Translations under genes and position numbers: made by a program | Part shown: in pieces, positions 45,822-54,100 of the stretch | How the letters are laid out: each line of letters starts with the position of its first letter | Numbering within the stretch: position 1 is the first letter of the stretch | The notes under the pieces: model-generated | What the model was told of the DNA's origin: nothing | The model's database searches: none | What the model saw: only the letters and a program-made list of their open reading frames with translations | Origin: Candidatus Leptofilum proximum | GTDB lineage: Bacteria; Chloroflexota; Anaerolineae; Promineifilales; Promineifilaceae | NCBI GenBank assembly: GCA_016710325.1 | Contig: JADJXK010000002.1 | Location: 3,410,001-3,474,000 of the forward strand | Direction of reading: 5' to 3' | Length of the DNA: 64,000 nucleotides

Positions 45822-46979
45822 TTGTAGGGCGCGACGGTGAACAACGGCCGTTTCCCGTCCCGCGCGCTCCCAGGAAAAAGTTTGGGCATGAACCAGCCCT
45901 TGCTGGCGGAGTGTAGCCCGTAAATCGCTGTTGGTGAGAACGGCCGTCATCTGATTGGCCAACGTTTCCACATCGTCGGGGGCAAAAAACAGGCCCGCCT
46001 CACCCACTGCCTCAGGAATGGACGAACTATTGGCGGCAATCACCGGCGTGCCGCAGGCCATTGCTTCTACCACCGGCAGGCCAAACCCCTCGTACACCGA
46101 GGGGAAAACCAGCAGTTCGGCCGCGTTGTACCACAGCGGTAGGTCGTCGTCTGGCACGTAGCCAGTGAAGATGACGCGCTCGGTCAACCCCAGTGCCTGC
46201 ACCTGCCGGAAAATGTCATCGTACAGCCAACCTTTGCCGCCGACCAAAACCAGCTTTAACGTGGCGTCTTCCAGGCGGGCAAACGCCTCGATGAGCACCG
46301 GAATATTTTTGCGCGGCTGCAGCGTGCCCACATGCAGCACAAACCGGCCCAGCCCATGCTTTTGCCGGAATGCTGCTACTTCCACCGAGGGCAGCGGCCG
46401 ATAAAATGAATCGACACCGGGCACCACCACATCGATTTGCGCCAGCGGCACGCCAAAAAAGCGGTGCACGTCCTGGCGGCTCGATTCCGAAATGGTAATG
46501 ATGCGCCTGGCGCGCTGGCAAGAGCGGCGCGTCTGGCTGCTAAGGTACCAGCGCTGCAAGGCCGGGAAGCGCTCGGGGAAATGGTAAAAGCTCAGATCGT
46601 ACACGGTGATGACGCTGGGGCAGGGCGCCAGCAGCGGGGTGACAAAAGCCATGCTGTGCAGCAGCCGCAGCCCGCGCCGCCACGCCTGCCAGGGCCAGAC
46701 TGCCTGTTCCCACAAGATGCGCAGTAAGCGGTTTTCGGTGGACAGGCGGCTAGCAACGGCCGTAATCCCCGGCTTTTCCTTAAATAAATTTTTTTGTTGC
46801 GTAAAGACAACGTAAGTTGGTTCACCCTCTTCCCAGGGTAGATGGCACAGTACTTGAGCAATGTATTGGTGGATGCCTGCCCGACGATAGCCAGCTTCCC
46901 CCGAAAGCAAGTGGGCATTAATCCCCACAACGCTCTTGCCTGTGCCACCGCTTGAACCAGTTTGCTGTTCAGACGGCAT
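45771..46979 (-). CDS. glycosyltransferase family 4 (GT-B)
   Basis: The 402-aa enzyme has the GT4 layout: N-terminal domain with INAHLLSGEAGYRRAGIHQYI, and C-terminal donor-binding domain with HVGTLQPRKNIPVLIEAFARL, FTGYVPDDDLPLWYNAAELLVFPSVYEGFGLPVVEAMACGTPVI. These resemble mannosyl- or galactosyltransferases of cell-surface polysaccharide synthesis. The gene's last codons run into the CACAGAG repeat, so the C-terminal tail (after EAGRETAVVHRRAL) may be frayed. Confidence 0.93.
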   Translation of the reverse strand: MPSEQQTGSSGGTGKSVVGINAHLLSGEAGYRRAGIHQYIAQVLCHLPWEEGEPTYVVFTQQKNLFKEKPGITAVASRLSTENRLLRILWEQAVWPWQAWRRGLRLLHSMAFVTPLLAPCPSVITVYDLSFYHFPERFPALQRWYLSSQTRRSCQRARRIITISESSRQDVHRFFGVPLAQIDVVVPGVDSFYRPLPSVEVAAFRQKHGLGRFVLHVGTLQPRKNIPVLIEAFARLEDATLKLVLVGGKGWLYDDIFRQVQALGLTERVIFTGYVPDDDLPLWYNAAELLVFPSVYEGFGLPVVEAMACGTPVIAANSSSIPEAVGEAGLFFAPDDVETLANQMTAVLTNSDLRATLRQQGLVHAQTFSWERAGRETAVVHRRALQNNLATEGTEGNEPKNL

Positions 46980-47081
46980 GGCGCGGGATTATAGCTGATC
47001 CAAACACGTGCAGCGAAACAGAACAGCCACACTCGACAATCGTCCCGCAGTTGCCACTCACTTGACGCTCATTTTGCGCTA

Positions 47082-47110
47082 TGGTAGACTGCGTTATGTT
47101 TACTCAAGAT
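47082..47110 (+). promoter_or_regulatory. promoter for the LysM lipoprotein gene
   Basis: TTGACG (47082-47087) and TAGACT (47105-47110) are spaced 17 nt, 75 nt upstream of the LysM gene start. Confidence 0.62.
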
Positions 47111-47185
47111 TTACATAATTGTGCATGAAAATGCACCGGCGTATGGACGTGATTTATGTTCATGGCAAAAAGGTAGGAGAATCCT

Positions 47186-47839
47186 ATGAAACGTCTGGCT
47201 CATTTTCGCTGGTGGCTGCTCACCCTGGCCCTGCTGGTTCTGGTTTTGGCGGCTTGTGAACGCCCCATCAACCCAGAAAGCGCCACCCCCACGGCCGATC
47301 CCATCTTACCGGCGACCCTGGTTGTTCCCACCGTAGATCCCAATGCGCTGCCCACCACAGACCCGGCTCAAGCTACGGCCGTTCCCGAAGCCACGGCCGA
47401 ACCTGGGGCGGAAGCCACGGCTGCGCCCGACGCCACCGCCACTACAGCCCCCGAAACGGAAGAACCTCGTGGTGAGGTTACCCACACTGTGGTGGCTGGC
47501 GACACGCTCACCGGGCTGAGCTTGCTGTACAATGTGCCGGTGGATGTGATCGTGGCAGCCAACAACCTGACCAATGTCGATTCGCTGGACATCGGCCAGG
47601 TGCTCATCATTCCGGCAGAAGGCACCACGGCGGTGCCGACCACCGACCCAAGCGTAAATGCCACGGCCGTTCCCCCCACCACTGGCGAGCGCACCCACAT
47701 CGTGCAGGCAGGCGAGAACCTGTTCCGCATCGGTTTGCAGTATGGCTTTACGGTCGATGAGCTGGCGGCTTACAACGGCATCACCAACCCCAACGTGTTG
47801 GACGTGGGGCAGGTGATCAAGATTCCGCCGAGCAACTAA
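47186..47839 (+). CDS. LysM domain lipoprotein
   Basis: The 217-aa protein has a lipoprotein signal (LLVLVLAAC, with Cys as the lipid site), a Thr/Pro/Ala-rich linker (repeats of ATAAPDATAT type), and two LysM domains (HTVVAGDTLTGLSLLYNVPV, and HIVQAGENLFRIGLQYGFTV). LysM binds peptidoglycan or chitin-like glycans, so it is probably an outer-surface wall-binding protein. The linker is low complexity. Confidence 0.92.
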   Translation: MKRLAHFRWWLLTLALLVLVLAACERPINPESATPTADPILPATLVVPTVDPNALPTTDPAQATAVPEATAEPGAEATAAPDATATTAPETEEPRGEVTHTVVAGDTLTGLSLLYNVPVDVIVAANNLTNVDSLDIGQVLIIPAEGTTAVPTTDPSVNATAVPPTTGERTHIVQAGENLFRIGLQYGFTVDELAAYNGITNPNVLDVGQVIKIPPSN

Positions 47840-47850
47840 AAATTCACAGA

Positions 47851-47897
47851 GATGGGAGACTGGAGATTAGAGATTGTTCAATCTCCAGTCTCCCATC
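47851..47897 (+). terminator. 18-bp perfect hairpin after the LysM gene
   Basis: GATGGGAGACTGGAGATT pairs exactly with AATCTCCAGTCTCCCATC around an 11-nt loop. It lies between the LysM and NUDIX genes. It uses the GAGATTGGAGA word also found upstream of prfA. No T-run follows. Confidence 0.75.
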
Positions 47898-47910
47898 ACC
47901 CCCTTTCCCT

Positions 47911-48453
47911 ATGGCTCAAAAAATCGGGTCCAAACTGCTGTGGCAGCAGGGTGACAGCTGGCGGCTGCGCCTGGATACGCTGCAACTGCCAGACGGCCGT
48001 ACCATCCAAAAAGGCGCTATCGAACATCCCGGTGCAGTGGTGTTGGTGCCGGTACGGCCGTCACCGCGCGGCCCGGAAGTACTTATGCTGCGCCAGTACC
48101 GCCACGTGCTGGGCACCGAAATTTTGGAGCTGCCCGCAGGTACACGCGGCTGGGACGAACCCTGGCTGACCTGTGCCCAACGGGAACTGCGCGAAGAAAC
48201 GGGACACCGCGCCGAAACGTTCACCTCCCTGGGCCAGATATGGCCCGCGCCTGGCCTGTCTGACGAACTGATGCAGCTTTACCTGGCCGAAGCCCTCACC
48301 GTGTCGCCGCTGCCCGGCGACGAAGATGAAGCGATTGAAGTGATAGCCATGCCCCTGGCTGAACTGGAAGCAATGGCCTGGGACGGCCGTTTGCTGGATG
48401 GCAAAAGTGTGGTGGCCATTTTACGGGCCGCCAACCTGCTGGCCCAGCGATAA
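47911..48453 (+). CDS. NUDIX hydrolase
   Basis: The 180-aa protein has the Nudix fold and box: GTRGWDEPWLTCAQREL and REETGH. It hydrolyses nucleoside diphosphates linked to other groups; the closest class is ADP-sugar diphosphatase. VVLVPVRPSPRGPEVLMLRQYRH is the usual N-terminal region. The start MAQKIGSK is at 47911. Confidence 0.92.
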   Translation: MAQKIGSKLLWQQGDSWRLRLDTLQLPDGRTIQKGAIEHPGAVVLVPVRPSPRGPEVLMLRQYRHVLGTEILELPAGTRGWDEPWLTCAQRELREETGHRAETFTSLGQIWPAPGLSDELMQLYLAEALTVSPLPGDEDEAIEVIAMPLAELEAMAWDGRLLDGKSVVAILRAANLLAQR

Positions 48454-48573
48454 AAAAGGCAATTTAGCTGCTTCACGCCCCTTTTGACTTCAGTGAATAG
48501 CTCCAGCGTACTATAAGTCGTAAGCCACCTTGTAAGTGCCTCCGTAAGCGCTGCACACTACGATCATTGTCTT

Positions 48574-50391
48574 ATGATAAGTCGTGAAGCGCAGGCAGAA
48601 ACCAACATTGTGCACGTCCCTGCTGAAGCGCCAATCATTGTGATTGGCGGCGGTCCGGCCGGGCTTACGGCCGCATATGAGCTAACCAAACAGCAAAAAA
48701 AAACCATCGTTCTGGAAAAATACAATAAGGTAGGTGGTATTGCTCGCACCGAAAACTATCGAGATTACCACTTTGACATGGGTGGTCACCGCTTCTATAC
48801 CAAATCCGCTCCGGTGCAGCGGCTGTGGCGTGAAGTGCTGGGCGACGATTTTCTACGTCGCCCGCGCCTGTCGCGCATCTTCTACGAGAACAAATTTTTC
48901 CACTACCCTCTGAAACCATTCAACGCCCTGCTGGGCCTGGGGCCAATTGAAGCTGTGCGCATCATCGGCAGCTATGTTCGCTGGCACCTTTTTCCGCACA
49001 AAGAAGAAGAGTCGTTCGAACAGTGGGTGACCAACCGCTTTGGCAGGCGGTTGTTTGAGACGTTTTTTAAATCGTACACGGAAAAGGTGTGGGGCATTCC
49101 TTGCAGCGAGCTAAAAGCTGAGTGGGCGGCCCAGCGCATTAAAGATTTGTCCCTCAAAACAGCCATTTCGGCCATGTTCCTCAAGCCACAAGATACCATC
49201 AAGACGCTTATTGAGGAGTTTGACTATCCACGTCGGGGGCCGGGCATGTTGTGGACGGCCGTTCAAGATCGCATCATTGAGCACGGGGGCCAGGTGCAGC
49301 TTAACAGCAACGTGGTGGGTATCCACCGTGACGGGCAGCGCATTACCGGCGTGACCGTGGCGCAAGACGGCCGTACCCGCCTGGTGCGCGGCAGCAGCTT
49401 CATTTCCAGCATGCCGCTGACCCAGCTGGTGCAGTGGCTCGATCCGCCGCCGCCGCCGCACGTGCTGCAGGCCGCCAGCCAGTTGGGCTACCGGGACTTC
49501 CTCACCGTTTGCCTCATCATTAAGAGCCCCAACCTTTTCCCTGACAACTGGATTTACATTCACGATCCCAACGTGCACGTGGGCCGTATTCAAAACTTCA
49601 AGAACTGGAGTGCCGACATGGTGCCTGACCCGACCACCACCAGCCTGGGATTGGAATATTTCTGCAACGAAGGGGACGACATCTGGACCATGCCCGATGC
49701 CGACCTGATTGCCCTGGGCACCCGTGAAATCGGCAAGATTGGCCTGGCTCGCCCGGAAGATGTGATCGATGGCGCTGTTTTTCGCGTGGAAAAGTCGTAT
49801 CCGGTGTACGATTCTGATTACGAAGAGAGCCTGGAAATTCTCAAGGCGTACGTAGGCACGTTGGAAAATCTGCAAACGATAGGTCGCAACGGCCTTCATC
49901 GCTACAACAACCAGGATCACGCCATGCTGACCGGCATGTTGGCGGTGCGCAACCTGCTGTACGGCGAGAAAAACGACCTGTGGCAGGTGAACACCGAGCA
50001 AGAGTATTTGGAAGAGCTGGTTCTCAAACCAGCCAGCGAACCGGAGCGGCTTTTGGGGGTGCTGGACGGCGCGGTGCCTAAATTGGACCCGCTCTCCTTA
50101 GGTATGTCGTTGGGCGTGGTGGCGGGTCTTGGGCTGCTGCTGGCTACGTTGTTTATGCTGCTGCGCGGCAGCGACACAGGGCAGACCCTGGCGCTGCTCA
50201 ATCAATTTTTTCCTGGCTACACAGTAACGGCCGTTGGCGCGCTGGTAGGCCTGGGATATGGGTTTTTCACGGGGTTTAGCCTGGGGTGGGGCTATGCTTT
50301 TTTACGGAATGCTATGACGGCCGTATACTTGGTGAGTCTGCACCGCTCGGCGCAGCAAAGCATCATGCGCCAATTTTTTGAGTACATTTAG
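48574..50391 (+). CDS. NAD(P)/FAD-dependent oxidoreductase with C-terminal membrane module
   Basis: The 605-aa protein has an FAD-binding amine-oxidase-like region with IIVIGGGPAGLTAAYEL, the second motif MGGHRFYTKS, and HNQDHAMLTGM-type end (YNNQDHAMLTGML). It resembles UDP-galactopyranose-mutase and protoporphyrinogen oxidase relatives. The last about 95 residues form two hydrophobic segments. That module recurs in the following 106-aa protein. It is in the polysaccharide region, so a nucleotide-sugar or lipid-linked substrate is possible. No ribosome site is obvious. Confidence 0.85.
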   Translation: MISREAQAETNIVHVPAEAPIIVIGGGPAGLTAAYELTKQQKKTIVLEKYNKVGGIARTENYRDYHFDMGGHRFYTKSAPVQRLWREVLGDDFLRRPRLSRIFYENKFFHYPLKPFNALLGLGPIEAVRIIGSYVRWHLFPHKEEESFEQWVTNRFGRRLFETFFKSYTEKVWGIPCSELKAEWAAQRIKDLSLKTAISAMFLKPQDTIKTLIEEFDYPRRGPGMLWTAVQDRIIEHGGQVQLNSNVVGIHRDGQRITGVTVAQDGRTRLVRGSSFISSMPLTQLVQWLDPPPPPHVLQAASQLGYRDFLTVCLIIKSPNLFPDNWIYIHDPNVHVGRIQNFKNWSADMVPDPTTTSLGLEYFCNEGDDIWTMPDADLIALGTREIGKIGLARPEDVIDGAVFRVEKSYPVYDSDYEESLEILKAYVGTLENLQTIGRNGLHRYNNQDHAMLTGMLAVRNLLYGEKNDLWQVNTEQEYLEELVLKPASEPERLLGVLDGAVPKLDPLSLGMSLGVVAGLGLLLATLFMLLRGSDTGQTLALLNQFFPGYTVTAVGALVGLGYGFFTGFSLGWGYAFLRNAMTAVYLVSLHRSAQQSIMRQFFEYI

Positions 50392-50632
50392 GCCTTTTGC
50401 ACCTTCCTGTGGCAAGATTTGTTGCCAAAACCAACAAAATTGGTTAATACTGATACTGGCTTGCTGAGAAACTGGTGAGAATGGAAACGGCCGTACGCCA
50501 CCAGCATACCATTCCATTCCATCCGCTCAACACAACAATTTAATGATCGCAGTGAACTTTTTGGGTTGTGAACCGTCTGTCGGCTAGAGGCTGAACATCG
50601 TTAGTACAAGGACCAAAAAGTTTTTTTTTGAA

Positions 50633-50953
50633 ATGACAGAAAACGAGCCCACATTGGAAAAAATCATTATGACGCGGCTGACCCGGCTCAATGCGCTGGT
50701 CTCTGGCCTGGTAACGGGCGTGATTTTAGGCTCGATAATCTTTATAGCAACCAACTGGCTGCTGCTCAAAGGTGGCGAACCGATTGGACCCCATTTGGCA
50801 CTGTTAGGCCAATTTTTCCTGGGGTACACTGTGAGCTTTTGGGGCAGCCTGATAGGCCTTTTGTATGGGTTTGTGACTGGCTTTATACTGGGATACGCCG
50901 TAGCCTTTCTGTATAACTTTTTCCTCAAGTTGCGTCACAACCAGCGAGTTTGA
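50633..50953 (+). CDS. small membrane protein homologous to the end of the preceding oxidoreductase
   Basis: The 106-aa protein has two hydrophobic segments. HLALLGQFFLGYTVSFWGSL, IGLLYGFVTGFILGYAVAFL match the oxidoreductase's LALLNQFFPGYTVTAVGAL and VGLGYGFFTGFSLGWGYAFL. It probably arose by duplication and splitting. It overlaps nothing, and the GT2 gene follows 6 nt later. Confidence 0.72.
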   Translation: MTENEPTLEKIIMTRLTRLNALVSGLVTGVILGSIIFIATNWLLLKGGEPIGPHLALLGQFFLGYTVSFWGSLIGLLYGFVTGFILGYAVAFLYNFFLKLRHNQRV

Positions 50954-50958
50954 CCATT

Positions 50959-52014
50959 ATGAAACCTATGATTTCGGTGATTATTCCGGTGCACAACGGG
51001 GGGGTGCTGTTCGACAGTTGTCTGACAGCTTTACAGCAAACGCTGTACCAACCGTGGGAATGTATTGTGGTAGAGGATGGCTCTACTGATAACACGGTTG
51101 ATATTGCCTACAAACACGGCGTGCGCCTGGTGAGCGGCCTCAAACGTCGCCTGGGTCCGGCCCAGGCGCGCAATATTGGCGCCCAGGTGGCTAAAGGTGA
51201 CATTCTCTTTTTTGTGGATGCAGATGTGTTGGTGCAGCCGGGCACGGTGGGGCATGTTGCCGCCACCATGCAGGCCAATCCAGGCCTCACCGCCTGCTTT
51301 GGTTCCTACGATGACCAGCCGCTGGCGCCCAACTTCCTGTCGCAGTATCGCAACCTGCTGCATCATTACATGCATCAAAGAGGTAACATCGAGGCCTCCA
51401 CGTTTTGGAGCGGCTGTGGCGCCATCCGGCGGCTGGTGTTTCTGGCCCTGGGCGGCTTCAACGAACACCTTTACGAACGGCCGAGTATCGAAGACATCGA
51501 ACTGGGCTATCGGCTGCACGCCGCCGGGCACCGGGTACAGCTGGAGAAGCTGCTGCAGGTGAAGCACATGAAGCGCTGGACGCCGCGCCAGATGCTCATC
51601 ACCGATGTGCGCGACCGGGCGCTGCCCTGGACGCGTCTCATTTTGCAGGGCGGCGGTGCGCCCAACGACTTGAACCTGAACTTTTCGCAGCGGTTGAGTA
51701 CGGCCGTTGCCTTTGGCACACTCTTTGGGTTACTGCTGCTTCCGTTTACTGGCTGGGCCTGGCTGCTGCTGTGCCTCCTTGTGCTGCTGCTTGTCTGGCT
51801 GAACCGGTCGTTTTACCAGTTTCTGTGGCAAAAACGGGGGCTGCGTTTTACTCTGATGGCCCTGCCCTGGCACTGGCTCTACTTCATTTACAGCGGCGCT
51901 TCGTTTGTGGCTGGGCTGGTTTTGTTCCGGATGGGGTGGATGGAGCGGGTGGTTGGGATACGGCCGTTGATCACCCCGCCGCCCGTTTCCCAACCACAAA
52001 CAACGCTTGAATAA
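50959..52014 (+). CDS. glycosyltransferase family 2
   Basis: The 351-aa protein has the GT2 N-terminal fold: MISVIIPVHNGG, VVEDGSTDNT, ILFFVDADVLVQPG (metal-binding DxD variant), and GGFNEHLYERPSIEDIELGYRL. Two C-terminal hydrophobic segments suggest membrane anchoring. It probably adds a sugar to a polyprenyl-linked chain. The ATG at 50959 is chosen; a TTG at 50950 overlaps the previous gene. Confidence 0.92.
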   Translation: MKPMISVIIPVHNGGVLFDSCLTALQQTLYQPWECIVVEDGSTDNTVDIAYKHGVRLVSGLKRRLGPAQARNIGAQVAKGDILFFVDADVLVQPGTVGHVAATMQANPGLTACFGSYDDQPLAPNFLSQYRNLLHHYMHQRGNIEASTFWSGCGAIRRLVFLALGGFNEHLYERPSIEDIELGYRLHAAGHRVQLEKLLQVKHMKRWTPRQMLITDVRDRALPWTRLILQGGGAPNDLNLNFSQRLSTAVAFGTLFGLLLLPFTGWAWLLLCLLVLLLVWLNRSFYQFLWQKRGLRFTLMALPWHWLYFIYSGASFVAGLVLFRMGWMERVVGIRPLITPPPVSQPQTTLE

Positions 52015-52127
52015 CCGAACAACCATTCGACCAAATCCCCATTTTGCACTAAGCTATTCTCCACATAAACAAAAAACAGCTGCGCGGGTCACACGGCAGT
52101 CTGAACAATACGGCATTGGAGCAACAG

Positions 52128-53450
52128 ATGAGTAAAAGCAACGCGCTGCGGCAGCAAATTCTGGCGCTGGTTCAAGAATATTATGAGGCTGAGCATAGCC
52201 GCACCCCGTTCTCTCCCGGAGAGTCGATTGTGCCTGTATCGGGGCGGATGTTTGACGCAGCCGAAATGGTGAATTTGGTTGATTCCTCTCTGGAATTTTG
52301 GCTGACCACGGGCCGCTATGCGGAGCAGTTCGAGCGTGAGTTTGCGCAATGGATGGGTGTACGTCACGCCATCTTGTGCAACTCCGGCTCGTCGGCCAAC
52401 TTGCTGGCGCTCTCTGCCCTCACCTCGCCCAAGCTGAGCGAGCGCCAGCTCTTGCCCGGCGACGAGGTGATCACGGTGGCTGCCGGGTTCCCCACTACGG
52501 TGAACCCGATTGTGCAAAATCACCTCACGCCGGTTTTCCTGGACATTGAGTTGGGCACGTACAACGTGAATGTGGAATTGTTGGAAGCGGCCGTTTCGCC
52601 CCGTACCAAAGCCATCATGATCGCCCATACGTTGGGCAATCCGTTTAACCTGGACGCCGTGCTGGAAGTGGCCAACAAGCACAACCTCTGGCTGATTGAA
52701 GATAACTGTGATGCGGTGGGGGCGACGTATAACGGCCGTCTCACCGGCTCATTTGGCCATCTTTCCACCGTGAGCTTTTATCCGGCGCACCACATCACCA
52801 TGGGTGAAGGCGGCTGTGTGCTGACGCGCCACAGCCAGCTCAAAAAGCTGGTGGAATCATTCCGCGATTGGGGCCGCGACTGCTGGTGTGATCCGGGTGT
52901 GGCCAACACTTGCGGCACACGCTTCGGCTGGCAGCTGGGCGACCTACCGGAAGGGTACGACCACAAGTACATCTATTCCCACATTGGTTACAACCTGAAA
53001 ATGACCGACATGCAAGCGGCCGTTGGCGTGGCTCAGCTGGAGAAGCTGCCAAAATTCATCGAAATACGCAAGCGCAACTGGCAGCTGCTGCACGATGGCC
53101 TGAAGCCGTATGAGGAGTTTTTCATCTTGCCCCAACCCACGCCGAACAGCGATCCCAGCTGGTTTGGTTTTCTGCTGAGCGTGCGGCCAGAAGCGCCGTT
53201 CAGCCGCAACGAGCTGGTGCAGTTCCTGGAAGCCAACCAGGTGGCCACGCGCCTGCTGTTCAGCGGCAACATCACCCGCCAGCCAGCCTACCAGAACGTT
53301 CACTATCGCGTGGTCGGCGACCTCACCCAAACCGACCTGGTGATGAACCACACCTTCTGGATTGGCGTCTACCCCCGCATCACCCCTGAGATGATCGACT
53401 ATGTTTTAACGGTCTTTGCCCAGTTTTTGGAGAAAATAAAGGTAAGATAG
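52128..53450 (+). CDS. rfbH: CDP-4-dehydro-6-deoxyglucose 3-dehydrase (E1, RfbH-type)
   Basis: The 440-aa protein belongs to the DegT/DnrJ/EryC1 fold but has His where Lys would bind PLP (SFYPAHHITMGEGG), as in E1. It also has the E1 [2Fe-2S] Cys set: DNCDAV, then exactly 57 residues to DCWC, then 7 to the next Cys (C-x57-C-x1-C-x7-C). E1 uses PMP and the cluster to make 3,6-dideoxy sugars together with E3. The ATG at 52128 has GGAG at 7 nt. No E3 gene is in the window. Confidence 0.93.
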   Translation: MSKSNALRQQILALVQEYYEAEHSRTPFSPGESIVPVSGRMFDAAEMVNLVDSSLEFWLTTGRYAEQFEREFAQWMGVRHAILCNSGSSANLLALSALTSPKLSERQLLPGDEVITVAAGFPTTVNPIVQNHLTPVFLDIELGTYNVNVELLEAAVSPRTKAIMIAHTLGNPFNLDAVLEVANKHNLWLIEDNCDAVGATYNGRLTGSFGHLSTVSFYPAHHITMGEGGCVLTRHSQLKKLVESFRDWGRDCWCDPGVANTCGTRFGWQLGDLPEGYDHKYIYSHIGYNLKMTDMQAAVGVAQLEKLPKFIEIRKRNWQLLHDGLKPYEEFFILPQPTPNSDPSWFGFLLSVRPEAPFSRNELVQFLEANQVATRLLFSGNITRQPAYQNVHYRVVGDLTQTDLVMNHTFWIGVYPRITPEMIDYVLTVFAQFLEKIKVR

Positions 53451-53509
53451 ACCGCCTGATGCCATACCAGCATATTGCTAGTTAACCATATAATCTGTAT
53501 ACTTTTTGC

Positions 53510-53806
53510 ATGGATGCCAGTGAATTTACTTCATTTGAGTGGGATGAGAGGAAGAATCAGTTAAACGAGGAAAAGCACAACGTCTCGTTTTTTGTTGCCC
53601 AATATGCCTTTGCTGATCCTAACCGTGTTATTTTGGAGGACTTGTCGCATAGCACCGTAGAAGAAAAGAGGTACTATTGTCTGGGAAAGCTTGATGAGGA
53701 CATTCTGACAGTTAGGTTCACGTATCGGAATAGAAAAATACGGATTTTTGGCGCAGGGTACTGGCGCAAAGGTAAAAAGATCTATGAAGAACAAAATCGA
53801 GTATGA
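53510..53806 (+). CDS. brnT: BrnT family toxin
   Basis: The 98-aa product matches BrnT: FEWDERKNQLNEEKHNVSF, YAFADP, LDEDILTVRFTYRNRKIRIFGAGYWRK, EYEEQ-type end. BrnT toxins are RelE-like ribonucleases. The gene overlaps the BrnA gene by 23 nt. The pair is AT-rich and has no ACGGCCGT sites, which suggests acquisition. Confidence 0.88.
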   Translation: MDASEFTSFEWDERKNQLNEEKHNVSFFVAQYAFADPNRVILEDLSHSTVEEKRYYCLGKLDEDILTVRFTYRNRKIRIFGAGYWRKGKKIYEEQNRV

Positions 53807-54017
53807 AGATGGCCCCATTGAAGATGTCCAGATTGTAGCTGACTTTTTGCCAGGTCCTGACGAGTTAGCGTTTAGAGATGAAACAGTGAAAGTAACTATC
53901 GCTCTTAGTAAAAAAAGTGTTGACTTTTTCAAAGAACAGGCTGAAAAGAATCAGGTTTCTTACCAAAAGATGATTCGACGCCTGCTGGATGAATACGCAG
54001 CGCATTATGCAAGATAA
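53784..54017 (+). CDS. brnA: BrnA family antitoxin
   Basis: The 77-aa product has the acidic N-terminus that binds BrnT and a ribbon-helix-helix DNA-binding end (VTIALSKKSVDFFKEQAEKN, YQKMIRRLLDEYAAHYA). It should repress its own operon. The start ATG 53784 gives MKNKIEYEDGP, overlapping brnT. Confidence 0.86.
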   Translation: MKNKIEYEDGPIEDVQIVADFLPGPDELAFRDETVKVTIALSKKSVDFFKEQAEKNQVSYQKMIRRLLDEYAAHYAR

Positions 54018-54100
54018 AGGTTTTACCGAAAGCTATTTTCCCAGAAACTTAAAAAGGGTTTGCCATCTTTAGGAGCAATTTTCGGGAAAATGAAGGCGGA

